Shown: positions 18,648 through 27,806, numbered from the stretch's first letter. The stretch: DNA of 64,000 nt from Novosphingobium sp. SCN 66-18 (GCA_001725355.1 MEGD01000007.1:124001-188000); one strand, 5' to 3'. Program-made: numbers and translations. Notes: generated by a model from the sequence alone, not told the origin.

Positions 18648-19265
18648 ATGAGCGAGAAGCAGCCTCATGTGGTGGTGTTCGATATTGGCCGGGTGCTGGT
18701 CCAATGGCGAATCGCGGGTCTGTATGAAAAGCTGATCCCTGACGCGGACCGGCTCGCATGGTTCCTGCGCGAAGTGGTCAGCGAGGAGTGGCATGCCCAG
18801 CATGACGCGGGCAAACCCTTTGCCGAGATGATCGAGGAACTGGCGCAGGAATATCCCGAAGAGCGCGAATTGATCGAACTTTATGCGCCGCGCTGGTTGG
18901 AATGCGTGCCCGGGCCCATTGACGGCACCCATGACATCGTGCGCGCGTTGGATGCGCGGGGTGTGCCGCTCTATTCGATCACCAATTTCGGCGTCGATGC
19001 ATGGGCGATGTTCCGCCCGACTTTCCCGGTGCTCGACCATTTCCGCGACATTGTGGTGTCGGGGCATGAGCGCATGATCAAGCCCGATGCGGCGATCTTC
19101 GACCTTGCCGCCCAGCGTTTCGGCCATGCGCCGGGCGATATGCTCTTCATCGACGACAATGCCGACAATATCGCCACTGCGCAGGCGCTAGGGTGGCATG
19201 TGCATCATTTCGTCGATGGGGCCGAGGCGCTGGAGGCGGATTTGCGGGGGCGGGGGTTGTTGTAA
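18648..19265 (+). CDS. HAD-superfamily hydrolase (subfamily IA)
   Basis: About 205 residues. Motif I is FDIGRVL: the first Asp is present but the usual second Asp is replaced by Gly-Arg, as in several HAD-IA members. SITNFG is motif II, the Lys of KPD is motif III, and IDDNADN is motif IV. It fits the epoxide-hydrolase-N-terminal/YihX-like phosphatase group, whose usual substrates are sugar phosphates. GGAGAAG overlaps the start region, so ATG 18645 and 18648 are both possible. A repeat element starts 16 bases after its stop. Confidence 0.85.
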   Translation: MSEKQPHVVVFDIGRVLVQWRIAGLYEKLIPDADRLAWFLREVVSEEWHAQHDAGKPFAEMIEELAQEYPEERELIELYAPRWLECVPGPIDGTHDIVRALDARGVPLYSITNFGVDAWAMFRPTFPVLDHFRDIVVSGHERMIKPDAAIFDLAAQRFGHAPGDMLFIDDNADNIATAQALGWHVHHFVDGAEALEADLRGRGLL

Positions 19266-19281
19266 CAGGCGGCAGGGAAGT

Positions 19282-19499
19282 TTGCCTCCGGCGGGCAAAG
19301 GGCGGGGGCCCTTTGCAATCCCGTTAATGGGGTGAGTGTTTGGCTTGGGGGGCGTGGTGTTTGACGCTGATGCTTGAAAGCCTGCGGCGCGGATAGGGAT
19401 GACTTGGCCGGGCCGCTGGCTTCAACATTCAAACATGGCGTCTGAACCCGATTCGCAACAAAGACAGCAACGGGAACGCGAGGGTCTGGACCCCCGCAT
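19282..19499 (+). repeat. Three-hairpin intergenic element, copy 4 (A-B-C, degenerate B)
   Basis: Arm A is GCAAAGGGC-GGG-GGCCCTTTGC. The left half of B (AAAGCCTGCGGCGC) is intact but the right half is altered. The conserved ACAAAGACAG-AACGGGA segment leads to arm C at about 19479-19497, with stem GCGAGGGTC and a partly mismatched partner. It separates the HAD and cyclophilin genes. Confidence 0.85.
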
Positions 19500-19523
19500 C
19501 ACTAACCCTTTAACCTCCCTCCC

Positions 19524-20189
19524 ATGCTCCTCCGATTCGCCCTCGCCGCCGCCCTTATCGCCACCCCCGCCTATGCCGCCCCCGCGCGCAAGGCTCCGCC
19601 CAAACCGGCGGCGGTCAAGGAAGTCCCGCCCCAGCCTTTGCATGACACCGAGACCGTGGCGATGACCACCGAATTGGGCGTCATCACGCTGGAGCTGGAC
19701 GGCAAGCATGCCCCGATCAGCACGGCCAATTTCATGCGCTATGTCGATAACAAGCGCTTTGACGGGATCGTGTTTTACCGCGCCATGCATCTGAAATGGG
19801 GCGAGCAGCCCAATGGCCTGATTCAGGCCGGTACGCGCGGCGATCCGCGCAAGATCTTCCCGCCCATTGCTCATGAACCGACCAGCCAGACCGGCGTCCT
19901 GCACAAGGCCGGGGCGATTTCACTGGCGCGTCTCGCGCCGGGGACGGCGACGGGGGATTTCTCGATCCTGCTGTCCGACATTGACGGGCTGGACGCCAAT
20001 CCGCAATCCGCCGATCCGGAAGTTCAGGCCGGATATGCCGCCTTTGGCCATGTGGTGTCGGGCATGGATGTGGTGCGCAAGATCTGGGATCAGCCGGTCG
20101 ATCCCAATGCGGGCGAGGGGGCCATGAAGGGGGAAATGCTCGCCCAGCCGGTCAAGGTGATCAGCGTGCGGCGGGTGGTTGCGCCCTGA
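19524..20189 (+). CDS. Peptidyl-prolyl cis-trans isomerase, cyclophilin type, exported
   Basis: A 221-residue protein with a signal peptide (FALAAALIATPAYA) and a cyclophilin domain. It shows TELGVITLELDGKHAPI, NFMRYVDNKRFDGIVFYR and FGHVVSGMDVV. The cyclophilin core is recognisable but the catalytic loop is altered relative to FKIHP-type enzymes (QAGTRGDPRK), as is usual in sphingomonad periplasmic members. It probably helps fold outer-membrane or periplasmic proteins. No Shine-Dalgarno is visible between the pyrimidine-rich end of repeat copy 4 and the ATG. Confidence 0.88.
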   Translation: MLLRFALAAALIATPAYAAPARKAPPKPAAVKEVPPQPLHDTETVAMTTELGVITLELDGKHAPISTANFMRYVDNKRFDGIVFYRAMHLKWGEQPNGLIQAGTRGDPRKIFPPIAHEPTSQTGVLHKAGAISLARLAPGTATGDFSILLSDIDGLDANPQSADPEVQAGYAAFGHVVSGMDVVRKIWDQPVDPNAGEGAMKGEMLAQPVKVISVRRVVAP

Positions 20190-20193
20190 TCGA

Positions 20194-20418
20194 TCAATCC
20201 TCGTCGACGGCGATGTCGCCGGCGATGCTGGACGACTTTCCGCCAAAGCCGAAGGTGCGCGCCCAGTCGCGCACCCACTGGTCGCGCTTGATCCGTTTGA
20301 TCGGGGCGGCGCAATGTATGCAATGGCCGACGTAGTGATCTGTGGCCGAGCGGCGAACCTTGCGGCGATTCGGGGCGTGCGGCATGAAAAAACATCGAAG
20401 CAAACCAAATAGTTTCAT
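20194..20418 (-). CDS. Small hypothetical protein with CIHC motif
   Basis: A 74-residue basic protein. It starts MKLFGLLRCFF, then runs into an Arg/Lys-rich segment with HYVGHCIHC, a WVRDWARTFGFGGKSSS stretch and an acidic end. The two-Cys CxxC with nearby His residues could bind a metal, but one pair alone is not a full zinc ribbon. I do not recognise it. It converges with the cyclophilin gene, four bases apart, and the compact position supports a real gene. The ATG at 20418 has GGGGAAAG about 14 bases upstream. Confidence 0.55.
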   Translation of the reverse strand: MKLFGLLRCFFMPHAPNRRKVRRSATDHYVGHCIHCAAPIKRIKRDQWVRDWARTFGFGGKSSSIAGDIAVDED

Positions 20419-20522
20419 ATTTTCGACAGACTTTCCCCAAACGGCCAATATTTCGACATTAGTGGGGTGATGGCGGGCCTGCAACCTCTCCAAAGGGTGA
20501 ACCGTCCGTTAATGCTAAACGC

Positions 20523-22031
20523 TTATGCGCGGGGCGGCTGGCGGCGATAGGACAGGGCTTCGGCCACATGCGCGCGCGATACGGTCTGCGCGCCCGCCAG
20601 ATCGGCGATGGTGCGCGCCACGCGGCGGATGCGCGTATAGCCGCGCGCGGTCAGGTTCATCGCCTCGGCGGCGCGAATCAGCAATTTCATGCCCTCGCCA
20701 TCGGGCGTGGCAAAGCGGTCGAGCGATTCGCCATCCAGATCGGCGTTGTTGCGCATCCTCGTGCCGCAGAGCCGCTCGGTCTGAACCCCGCGCGCGGTGG
20801 CCACACGGGCGGCCACCTGCGCACTGCTTTCGGCGGTCGAGGGCAGCGCCAGATCGAAGGCGCGCACCGCCTCGACCTCGACATGTAGGTCGATGCGGTC
20901 GAGCAGCGGGCCGGAAACCTTGCTCTGATAATCCCCGGCGCAGCGCGGCGCGCGCGAACAGGCCAGCCCCGCATCGCCCAGATGGCCGCAGCGGCATGGG
21001 TTCATCGCCGCGATCAGCTGAACCCGCGCGGGAAAGGTGACATGGGCATTGGCGCGCGCCACGGTGACTTCGCCGGTCTCCAGCGGCTGGCGCAGCGAAT
21101 CGAGCACGCCGCGCTGGAATTCGGGCAGTTCGTCAAGGAACAGCACGCCCAGATGCGCCATCGACACTTCGCCAGGGCGCACGCGCAATCCGCCGCCGGT
21201 CATCGCCGCCATGCTGGCCGAATGGTGAGGGCTGCGGAAGGGTCGGGCGCGGCTGATTCGTCCGCCCTCCAGCGTTCCGGCGACCGAGGCGATCATCGAG
21301 ACTTCGAGCGCCTCGGCAGGCGTCAGTTCGGGCAAGATGCCGGGCAGGCAGGAGGCCATCAGCGATTTGCCCGCACCGGGCGGGCCGATCATCAGCAGAT
21401 TGTGTCCGCCCGCCGCCGCGATCTCCAGCGCGCGCCGGGCCGTTTCCTGCCCTTTGACCTGACGCAGATCCGGCCCCGGCATGGCGGGCGCGCTCTGGCC
21501 GGGCGCGGGGGGCGAGAGCGCCTGCGCGCCTTTGAGATGGGCCAGCAGGCTGGCCAGATCGGGCGCGGCGACCACAGGAACGCCTGCGGCCCAGCTTGCC
21601 TCGGAGCCTTGCGCGGCGGGACAGATCAGGCCCAATTCGCGCTCGCTGGCATGGAGCGCGGCCAGCAGGACGCCGGGCGAGCCGACGATCCGCCCATCGA
21701 GCGACAATTCGCCCACCGCCACAAAATCGCCCATCTGCTCGGCATCGATCACCCCCATCGCGGCCAGCAGCGCCAGCGCGACGGGCAGGTCGTAATGCGA
21801 TCCTTCCTTGGGCAGATCGGCGGGCGACATGTTGATGGTGATCCGCTTGGGCGGCAATGCCAACCCCATCGCGGTCAGCGCCGCCTGAACCCGCTGACGG
21901 CTCTCATTCACCGCCTTGTCGGGCAGGCCGACCACGGTAAAGCCCGGCAGTCCGGGGGCCAATTGGCATTGCACCTCGACGGCGCGCGCCTCCAGCCCCA
22001 GATAGGCCACCGTCCGGACCAGCGCGACCAT
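20523..22031 (-). CDS. comM: ComM/YifB-family Mg-chelatase-like AAA+ ATPase
   Basis: A 502-residue protein with three parts: an N-terminal Lon-protease-like ChlI domain (LPGFTVVGLPDKAVNESRQR), a central Mg-chelatase AAA+ domain with Walker A GPPGAGKS, and a C-terminal ChlI domain (RRVARTIADL). ComM is a hexameric helicase that drives branch migration during natural transformation and is widely kept in proteobacteria. The start at 22031 (MVALVRTVAYLGLEA) is the family's usual N-terminus. It is divergent from rpmH. Confidence 0.93.
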   Translation of the reverse strand: MVALVRTVAYLGLEARAVEVQCQLAPGLPGFTVVGLPDKAVNESRQRVQAALTAMGLALPPKRITINMSPADLPKEGSHYDLPVALALLAAMGVIDAEQMGDFVAVGELSLDGRIVGSPGVLLAALHASERELGLICPAAQGSEASWAAGVPVVAAPDLASLLAHLKGAQALSPPAPGQSAPAMPGPDLRQVKGQETARRALEIAAAGGHNLLMIGPPGAGKSLMASCLPGILPELTPAEALEVSMIASVAGTLEGGRISRARPFRSPHHSASMAAMTGGGLRVRPGEVSMAHLGVLFLDELPEFQRGVLDSLRQPLETGEVTVARANAHVTFPARVQLIAAMNPCRCGHLGDAGLACSRAPRCAGDYQSKVSGPLLDRIDLHVEVEAVRAFDLALPSTAESSAQVAARVATARGVQTERLCGTRMRNNADLDGESLDRFATPDGEGMKLLIRAAEAMNLTARGYTRIRRVARTIADLAGAQTVSRAHVAEALSYRRQPPRA

Positions 22032-22133
22032 GTGCAAATTCCCCGTCTGAACTTCCCCTATCCAAGTATTTGTGCGTAAAGTCAGTCTTGTCGAGGGGAA
22101 AAGCACGCGGTCGATTCCGCTGTGCCGAATCCC

Positions 22134-22161
22134 TTGACTCAGCGGCCCACTTCCCATAGTG
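22134..22161 (+). promoter_or_regulatory. Candidate sigma-70 promoter of the rpmH operon
   Basis: TTGACT at 22134-22139 is followed after about 16 bases by ATAGTG, roughly 90 bases before rpmH and inside the divergent comM-rpmH gap. The -35 box is good; the -10 box is only approximate. Confidence 0.4.
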
Positions 22162-22248
22162 GCGCCGCTTCACGCCTCTTCGCTATCGAGGGGGTGGCCG
22201 TTTTTATCCGCGCTGCACAGCGCCGAGCATTGTTTGAGGGTTTAGACC

Positions 22249-22383
22249 ATGAAGCGCACTTTCCAGCCCAGCCGGCTTGTCCGCGCCCGCCGTCACGGCT
22301 TCCGCGCCCGCACCGCCACGGTCGGCGGCCGCAAGGTGCTGCGCGCCCGTCGTGCGCGCGGCCGCAAGAATCTGTCGGCCTGA
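22249..22383 (+). CDS. rpmH: 50S ribosomal protein L34
   Basis: A 44-residue, very basic protein starting [19 protein letters not shown] and ending [10 protein letters not shown], the canonical length and sequence of L34. It heads the classical rpmH-rnpA-yidD-yidC cluster. The gap to the rnpA start is 65 bases. Confidence 0.97.
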   Translation: MKRTFQPSRLVRARRHGFRARTATVGGRKVLRARRARGRKNLSA

Positions 22384-22448
22384 TGATCTGGCCCGGTGGG
22401 GAGCAATCCCCGCGCCGGGCCGGTTCGCTTGAGCGCCGGGGCTGATCG

Positions 22449-22985
22449 GTGGCAGGCGAAAACATCGTGACAGATGACGCAATAGGGTCGGAGGCCTTGC
22501 CTTCGGCCCATTGTGCGTTTCCGGAAGGGCGTGGCGTGGCGCCCAAGCTGCGCATCATGACCAAGCGTTCCGATTTTCTGGCCGCGAACAAGGGGCTGCG
22601 TGTGGCGCGGCCCGGTTTTGTGCTGCTGGTCCTGCCGCATGGCGCGGCCGATGCGGGCGATATTCGCCGTTTTGGCATCACCGTTACCAAAAAGATCGGC
22701 AATGCCGTGGTGCGCAACCGGATGAAGCGCCGGTTTCGTGCGCTGGCGCGTGAACTCCTGCCCGAACATGGGCTGGCGGGGCATGACCATGTGCTGATCG
22801 GCCGCGAGGGCGGGGTGGAACGCGACTTCGCGCTGCTGCGCAAGGAATTGCTGATCGCGCTGGATCGCGCCAGATCGGGCAAGGGCGATGCGCCGCGCGG
22901 GGCCAAAGGCGGCAGGGGAGGCGGCAAGCCTCACCATGGCCGCGGTAAAGGCCCGCGCCCTGCTCCCCAGGCTCCCCAAACGTGA
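22449..22985 (+). CDS. rnpA: Ribonuclease P protein component
   Basis: Binds the RNase P RNA and helps mature tRNA 5' ends. The conserved core has [11 protein letters not shown], the RNA-binding [23 protein letters not shown] segment and the final helix. An ATG at 22557 would cut off the conserved residues before MTKR, so the start at 22449 (178 residues) is preferred. The C-terminus carries an unusual basic, glycine-rich tail ([18 protein letters not shown]) of about 30 residues. The stop overlaps the GTG start of yidD by four bases, so the two are coupled. Confidence 0.9.
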   Translation: MAGENIVTDDAIGSEALPSAHCAFPEGRGVAPKLRIMTKRSDFLAANKGLRVARPGFVLLVLPHGAADAGDIRRFGITVTKKIGNAVVRNRMKRRFRALARELLPEHGLAGHDHVLIGREGGVERDFALLRKELLIALDRARSGKGDAPRGAKGGRGGGKPHHGRGKGPRPAPQAPQT

Positions 22986-23191
22986 AATATGTGCTGATCT
23001 TCATCGCCCGCCTGTGGCAATGGGGGCCATCGGCCATGATGCCGCCCACCTGCCGCTACTCGCCGTCCTGTTCGGCCTATGCGATCGAGGCCTTGCAGAA
23101 ACATGGCGCGATTAAGGGTGGATGGTTGACGGTGAAGCGTCTATTGCGCTGCCATCCATGGGGCGGTCATGGCTATGACCCGGTCCCGTGA
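22982..23191 (+). CDS. yidD: Membrane protein insertion efficiency factor YidD
   Basis: A 69-residue protein that starts with GTG inside the rnpA stop (GTGA). The family signature [15 protein letters not shown] with its two cysteines, followed by [18 protein letters not shown], is complete. YidD is a small inner-membrane-associated protein that assists YidC. It lies 36 bases before yidC. Confidence 0.95.
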   Translation: MKYVLIFIARLWQWGPSAMMPPTCRYSPSCSAYAIEALQKHGAIKGGWLTVKRLLRCHPWGGHGYDPVP

Positions 23192-23227
23192 ACCTGTAAT
23201 TTTGACCAATGTATTGGGGAAATATGC

Positions 23228-24985
23228 GTGAGTAACCAGCGCAATCTGATTATTGCCATGCTGCTGACCGGGCTGTTGCTGTTCGGCTGGGATGCGGGCC
23301 TGCGCTATTTCTATCCCGACATGGGCAAGAAGCCCGCCGTCGCGGCCTCAGCCGCGCCGACCCCCGCGGCCAGCGCCAAGCCGACCCGCGAAGGCGGCCT
23401 CGGCAGCGTGGTGGATCAGGCGATTGAGGCCAAGGCGCTCAACGCGGATCTTAACGCCGGTGGCCGGGTGAAGGTGGAAGCGCCGGGCCTGTCGGGCTCG
23501 ATCAATCTGGTGGGCGCGGTGGTCGATGACCTGTCGATCAACCGCCACAAGCAGACCATCGACAAGGACAGCGCGCCGGTTCGCCTGTTCAGCCCCGCCG
23601 GTACGCCCGCCGAACATTTCGCGCAGCTTGGCTGGGTCGGTCAGGGCGTGGCGACGCCCAATGGCACGACCGTCTGGGCCGCGCCTGCCGGTGCCAAGCT
23701 GACGCCGCAGACTCCGGTGACGCTGAGCTGGGCCAACACCACGGGCCAGACCTTCACCATCACCTTTGCCATCGACAATGATTACATGATCACCGCCAAG
23801 CAGGCCGTGCAGAACGCCGGTCCGGCGCCGATCAGCGTGCAGCCCTTTGGCCTCATTCGCCGCACCGAAAAGACCGCCAGCGTCGATTCGTGGAACATCC
23901 ATTCGGGGCCTTTCGGCGCCTATGATGAAGCGGTGAACTTTGGCGTCAATTACAAGGATGTCGCCGAAAAGGGTCAGGTCAATCCTGATGGCAAGACCAA
24001 CTGGATCGGCTTTACCGACATCTATTGGATGAGCGTGCTGGTGCCTGATGCGGTGCCCGCCACGGGCGATTACCGCAGCCTTGGCAACCAGCTTTTCCGC
24101 GCTGACCTCATCTATCAGCCGCAGGTGGTGGCCCCCGGCCAGACCGCGCTGCGTGCGACCCGCCTGTTTGCGGGCGCCAAGGAAAGCCTGCTGCTCGACA
24201 AGTATGAGGCGCAGGGCGTGACCCGCTTCAGCCTCGCCATCGACTGGGGCTGGTTCCGCTGGTTTGAAAAGCCGATCTTCTGGCTGCTGCGTTCGCTGTT
24301 CAAATTCGTCGGCAATTTCGGCGTGGCGATCATCCTGCTGACGGTCATCGTGCGCGGCATCATGTTCCCGGTGGCCCAGCGCCAGTTCTCGAGCATGGCC
24401 GCGATGAAGGCGATCCAGCCCAAGATGAAGGCGCTGCAGGAACGCTATAAGGACGACAAGGCCAAGCTGCAGGAAGAGACGCTCAAGCTCTACAAGGAAG
24501 AGGGTGTGAATCCGCTGGCGGGCTGTCTGCCGATCTTCCTTCAGATCCCGGTGTTCTTTGCGCTGTATAAGGTGCTGATGGTGTCGATCGACATGCGTCA
24601 CCAGCCTTTCGCGCTGTGGATCCATGACCTTTCGGCGCCGGACCCCAAGCATATCCTCAACTTGTTCGGCCTGCTGCCCTTCGATCCGCCCAGCTTCCTG
24701 GCGATCGGCGTGCTGGCGGTCATTCTGGGCATCACCATGTGGCTTCAGTTCAAGCTGCAACCGGCCGCCCCCGATCCTGCTCAGCAGCAGGTGATGGGCA
24801 TCATGCCGTGGATGATGATGTTCATCATGGCGCCCTTTGCCTCGGGCCTGCTGGTTTACTGGATCACCTCGAACCTTCTGACCATTGCTCAGCAGAAGTA
24901 TCTGTATGCACGGCATCCTGACTTGAAGAAGAATGTCGATAAGGAGCGCGCCATCGTCGAAGCGGCGGCGCATAAGAAAAAGTGA
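23228..24985 (+). CDS. yidC: Membrane protein insertase YidC
   Basis: A 585-residue YidC/Oxa1 insertase. An N-terminal membrane anchor (IAMLLTGLLLFGW) is followed by an Ala/Pro linker, a large periplasmic beta-domain (about residues 60-340) and the conserved five-helix region with IILLTVIVRGIMFPVAQRQF and the MKALQERYKDD cytoplasmic loop. It inserts inner-membrane proteins alone or with SecYEG. The start is GTG 23228, and the stop overlaps the engB GTG start, giving an unbroken rnpA-yidD-yidC-engB unit. Confidence 0.96.
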   Translation: MSNQRNLIIAMLLTGLLLFGWDAGLRYFYPDMGKKPAVAASAAPTPAASAKPTREGGLGSVVDQAIEAKALNADLNAGGRVKVEAPGLSGSINLVGAVVDDLSINRHKQTIDKDSAPVRLFSPAGTPAEHFAQLGWVGQGVATPNGTTVWAAPAGAKLTPQTPVTLSWANTTGQTFTITFAIDNDYMITAKQAVQNAGPAPISVQPFGLIRRTEKTASVDSWNIHSGPFGAYDEAVNFGVNYKDVAEKGQVNPDGKTNWIGFTDIYWMSVLVPDAVPATGDYRSLGNQLFRADLIYQPQVVAPGQTALRATRLFAGAKESLLLDKYEAQGVTRFSLAIDWGWFRWFEKPIFWLLRSLFKFVGNFGVAIILLTVIVRGIMFPVAQRQFSSMAAMKAIQPKMKALQERYKDDKAKLQEETLKLYKEEGVNPLAGCLPIFLQIPVFFALYKVLMVSIDMRHQPFALWIHDLSAPDPKHILNLFGLLPFDPPSFLAIGVLAVILGITMWLQFKLQPAAPDPAQQQVMGIMPWMMMFIMAPFASGLLVYWITSNLLTIAQQKYLYARHPDLKKNVDKERAIVEAAAHKKK

Positions 24986-25638
24986 ACGAAGACAACAATC
25001 TTGAACTGATCGAGCGCGCCCGGAAAGTGTTTTCCGGGCGCGTGGACTTTTTGCTGTCCGCGCCCGCGCTGAAATTCCTGCCCGATCCGGTGGTGCCGGA
25101 AATCGCGCTGTCGGGGCGTTCGAATGTGGGCAAAAGCTCGCTCTTGAACGCCATCACCGGGCGCAAGGCGCTGGCCCGCACCTCGGTGACGCCGGGGCGC
25201 ACGCAGGAGCTGAACTTTTTCGACGTGGGCGGGGTTGCGGGCGAAATCCCCGATTTCCGTCTGGTCGACATGCCCGGCTATGGCTTTGCCAAGGCCCCGC
25301 CCAAGGTGGTGGAGCAGTGGAAGAAGCTGGTCCGCGATTTCCTGCGCGGGCGGGTGGTGTTGAAGCGCACGCTGGTGCTGATCGACAGCCGCCATGGCGT
25401 GAAGCCGCCCGACCTTGAGATGATGGAAATGCTGGACGGGGCGGCGGTGGGCTATCGCCTGGTGCTGACCAAGGCGGACAAGGTCAAGGCCAGCGAACTG
25501 GACGAGGTCCATGCCAAGGTGATGGCCGAGGCGCGCAAACATTCGGCCGCCTATCCCGAAGTGATGATCACCAGCAGCGAGACGGGGATGGGCATTGCCG
25601 AGATCCGCGCGGCGGTGTTGGGGGATGCCGAGCTTTAA
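24982..25638 (+). CDS. engB: Ribosome biogenesis GTPase EngB/YsxC
   Basis: A 218-residue TRAFAC GTPase. G1 is GRSNVGKSS, G2 is TSVTPGRTQ, G3 is DMPGYG and G4 is TKADK. It is needed for late 50S assembly. It starts with GTG in the four-base overlap with yidC. The pairing of yidC with engB is common in alphaproteobacteria and supports co-expression of ribosome and membrane-insertion factors. Confidence 0.95.
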   Translation: MNEDNNLELIERARKVFSGRVDFLLSAPALKFLPDPVVPEIALSGRSNVGKSSLLNAITGRKALARTSVTPGRTQELNFFDVGGVAGEIPDFRLVDMPGYGFAKAPPKVVEQWKKLVRDFLRGRVVLKRTLVLIDSRHGVKPPDLEMMEMLDGAAVGYRLVLTKADKVKASELDEVHAKVMAEARKHSAAYPEVMITSSETGMGIAEIRAAVLGDAEL

Positions 25639-25707
25639 GCTTTACGTCTGTCATATTCCGCCGCTAACATCGGGGTAAGTTTGTCTCGAGTGAGGTCGCT
25701 TACCCCC

Positions 25708-26640
25708 ATGTCTCGCAAAAAGTTTCGCAAAAGTTTGAAGCTGCTGGCCGCCGGTGTGGCGGCGCTGGGCCTGTCCGTGTCGACCCCGGCTCTGGCATGG
25801 GGCGATTTGGGCCATCGCACGATCGCCAATATCGCGCTGGCCAATGTTTCGCCCAAGACCAAGGCGGCGATCGACGCGCTGCTGACGGCGCAGGAAGGGC
25901 TGGGCACGGCCCAATGCCCGGTCCATTCGCTGGGCGATGCGGCGACATGGCCCGACTGCCTGCGCAGCGAAAGCTGGCGCTGGGGGCATACATTCCCCTG
26001 GCATTACCATGATGGCGACATCACCGCGCCCGCCTTTGACATGAAGGCCAATTGCAGCGGCGGCCAGTGCGCGACGTTCCAGATCACCCGCTTTGAGCGC
26101 ATTCTGGCCGACAAGAGCCTGCCGGTGGCCCAGCGCCTCGAAGCGCTCGCTTTTCTCAGCCATATCGTGGGCGACCTGCATCAGCCGCTCCACGCTGCCG
26201 AACATGACCATGACGCGGGCGGCAATGGCGTGACGGTCACCAATCTGCCGGGCGAACCCTATATCATCAACACCACCCCGCCCACAGTGGTGAACCCCAA
26301 GGCCGGTACGCTCAATCTGCATTGGATGTGGGACAATTTCCTGGTTATCCGCGCGCAGAAAGCGGGCAAGCTACCCGAGGTGCGCGCCTATTCGGTCGCC
26401 GATCGCGCCAAAATCGCCACGGGCGGCATTGCCGACTGGGCGCAGGAAAGCTGGCAGATCGCCCATGACACGGTCTATCCGCAGGCCTTCGGCCATGTGG
26501 TGAGCGCCGAGGAAAAGACCGCGAAGGATGTGACCATCAGCGATGCCGCCATCGCGCAGGACATTCCCATCGTCAGCCAGCGCCTGCTGCAGGGCGGGCT
26601 GCGTCTGGCCAAGGTGCTGGACGAAACGCTGGGCGGCTAA
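25708..26640 (+). CDS. S1/P1 nuclease family protein, secreted
   Basis: A 310-residue zinc nuclease. After the signal peptide (LLAAGVAALGLSVSTPALA) the mature protein begins at Trp (WGDLGHR), the N-terminal residue whose amine and carbonyl bind zinc in P1 nuclease. Further zinc ligands are in FPWHYHD and LSHIVGDLHQPLHA, all intact. The family degrades single-stranded DNA, RNA or 3'-nucleotides and could scavenge phosphate outside the inner membrane. A TTG at 25681 would add nine residues. Its stop overlaps the convergent LysE stop by four bases. Confidence 0.9.
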   Translation: MSRKKFRKSLKLLAAGVAALGLSVSTPALAWGDLGHRTIANIALANVSPKTKAAIDALLTAQEGLGTAQCPVHSLGDAATWPDCLRSESWRWGHTFPWHYHDGDITAPAFDMKANCSGGQCATFQITRFERILADKSLPVAQRLEALAFLSHIVGDLHQPLHAAEHDHDAGGNGVTVTNLPGEPYIINTTPPTVVNPKAGTLNLHWMWDNFLVIRAQKAGKLPEVRAYSVADRAKIATGGIADWAQESWQIAHDTVYPQAFGHVVSAEEKTAKDVTISDAAIAQDIPIVSQRLLQGGLRLAKVLDETLGG

Positions 26641-27245
26641 AGCGCCGAACTGGCCAGCCAGAGTGCAATGCCCAGCATAATCAGCGCCATCACGCGCCGG
26701 ATGCGAACCATCCGGCGCGGGTTGCTGATTAGGCCATGCGCTCTGGCCCCGCCCGCCACGATGGCCAGATGGACGGCCGTGGCAAGACCCACGCTGATCG
26801 CGGCAAAGCCCATGGCCTGCGGGATGGTGGGCGCCGCGCCGCCAAGGAAAGGCGGCACCACCACGACAAAGAACAGCAGCGCCTTGGGGTTGAACAGATT
26901 GACCAGCAGGCCCGAGGCGAAATGGCGCCCGATGCCGCCCGGTTGCGGCGCACCGGGGGCGATGTCGGCCTCGCGCCACGCCTGCCATGCCAGCCAGAGC
27001 ATCAACGCCACCCCGGCCCAGCGCAGCCCCGACAGCAATCCGGGCCGTACGCTGAGCAATTCGACCAGCCCCAGCGCGGCCAGCATCGCATTGAGCGCCA
27101 GTCCGATCCCGATCCCGGCGGTGGCCACCAATCCCGCACGCCGCCCCTCGGCCAGACTGAGCGCGGCGAGCCATGCCATATTCGGCCCCGGCGTCAGCTC
27201 GATCACCAGCACGGCAAGGGCAAATTCAAACCAGTTGATCGTCAT
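26637..27245 (-). CDS. LysE/RhtB-family amino-acid exporter
   Basis: A 202-residue inner-membrane protein with about six helices. The family signature TPGPNMAWLAALS is in the first helix and LVNLFNPKALLFF is in the fourth. Members export amino acids or homoserine lactones; the substrate cannot be inferred. It lies 21 bases after a cupin gene on the same strand and may share its transcript. Confidence 0.88.
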   Translation of the reverse strand: MTINWFEFALAVLVIELTPGPNMAWLAALSLAEGRRAGLVATAGIGIGLALNAMLAALGLVELLSVRPGLLSGLRWAGVALMLWLAWQAWREADIAPGAPQPGGIGRHFASGLLVNLFNPKALLFFVVVVPPFLGGAAPTIPQAMGFAAISVGLATAVHLAIVAGGARAHGLISNPRRMVRIRRVMALIMLGIALWLASSAL

Positions 27246-27266
27246 GGCCTTGCCCCGCGCCGCGCA

Positions 27267-27716
27267 TCAATCCGCAAAGGGCGTACCGTCGCGGTGGAGA
27301 AAGCGGTCGCCTTCGAAGATCATGTCGATGTCGCTGTAGCCGCCCGATGTGCGCGGGCCTGCCGAAAGGGCGAGGAAGGTGCAATCCTCGCCGCTTTCAT
27401 TGATCAGATGATGGCCATTGGCCACGCCCGCCGGAAAGACCGCCATATCGCCCGCCCGCATCACGCTGCGCGTGCCATCCTCGACCAGCACCGCCTCGCC
27501 GCTCAGCATCACCACCATCTCGTCCTCGCCATCGTGCCAGTGGCGCTGGGATGACCAGGCGCCCGGTTTCAGCACGACATGGCTGGCCCCCAGATGGGCG
27601 AAGCCTGAGAGCGGGGCAAGGCGGCTGTACCAGCGCCCGGCAACGGGCCCTGCATGTTCGGGCGGATAGCCGGTGCCGTTGGTATGGGCGAGCGAGGCGA
27701 GGTCGATCTTTGGCAT
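27267..27716 (-). CDS. Cupin-domain protein
   Basis: A 149-residue single cupin. Motif 1 is RHWHDGEDEMVVMLSGEA, with two His and a Glu as metal ligands, and motif 2 is GDMAVFPAGVANGHH, with the last His ligand. The fold is a small beta-barrel that binds a metal; many such proteins are sugar-isomerase-like or regulatory. Its upstream neighbour is the divergent dapE, and its likely operon partner is the LysE exporter. No specific reaction can be named. Confidence 0.85.
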   Translation of the reverse strand: MPKIDLASLAHTNGTGYPPEHAGPVAGRWYSRLAPLSGFAHLGASHVVLKPGAWSSQRHWHDGEDEMVVMLSGEAVLVEDGTRSVMRAGDMAVFPAGVANGHHLINESGEDCTFLALSAGPRTSGGYSDIDMIFEGDRFLHRDGTPFAD

Positions 27717-27806
27717 CGGCGCAGGATAGGGCGGGCGGCGGTTGGCGGCAAGCGGGATGGTCCAAACTCCGCTTGCCCTTGGCCCTGCATTTGCTAGGCG
27801 AGGGGC

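Noticed and set aside
18645-18690. HAD hydrolase as inactive because the second Asp of motif I is missing
   Set aside because: Many functional HAD-IA proteins vary at this position, and motifs II-IV are complete, so loss of activity is not justified.
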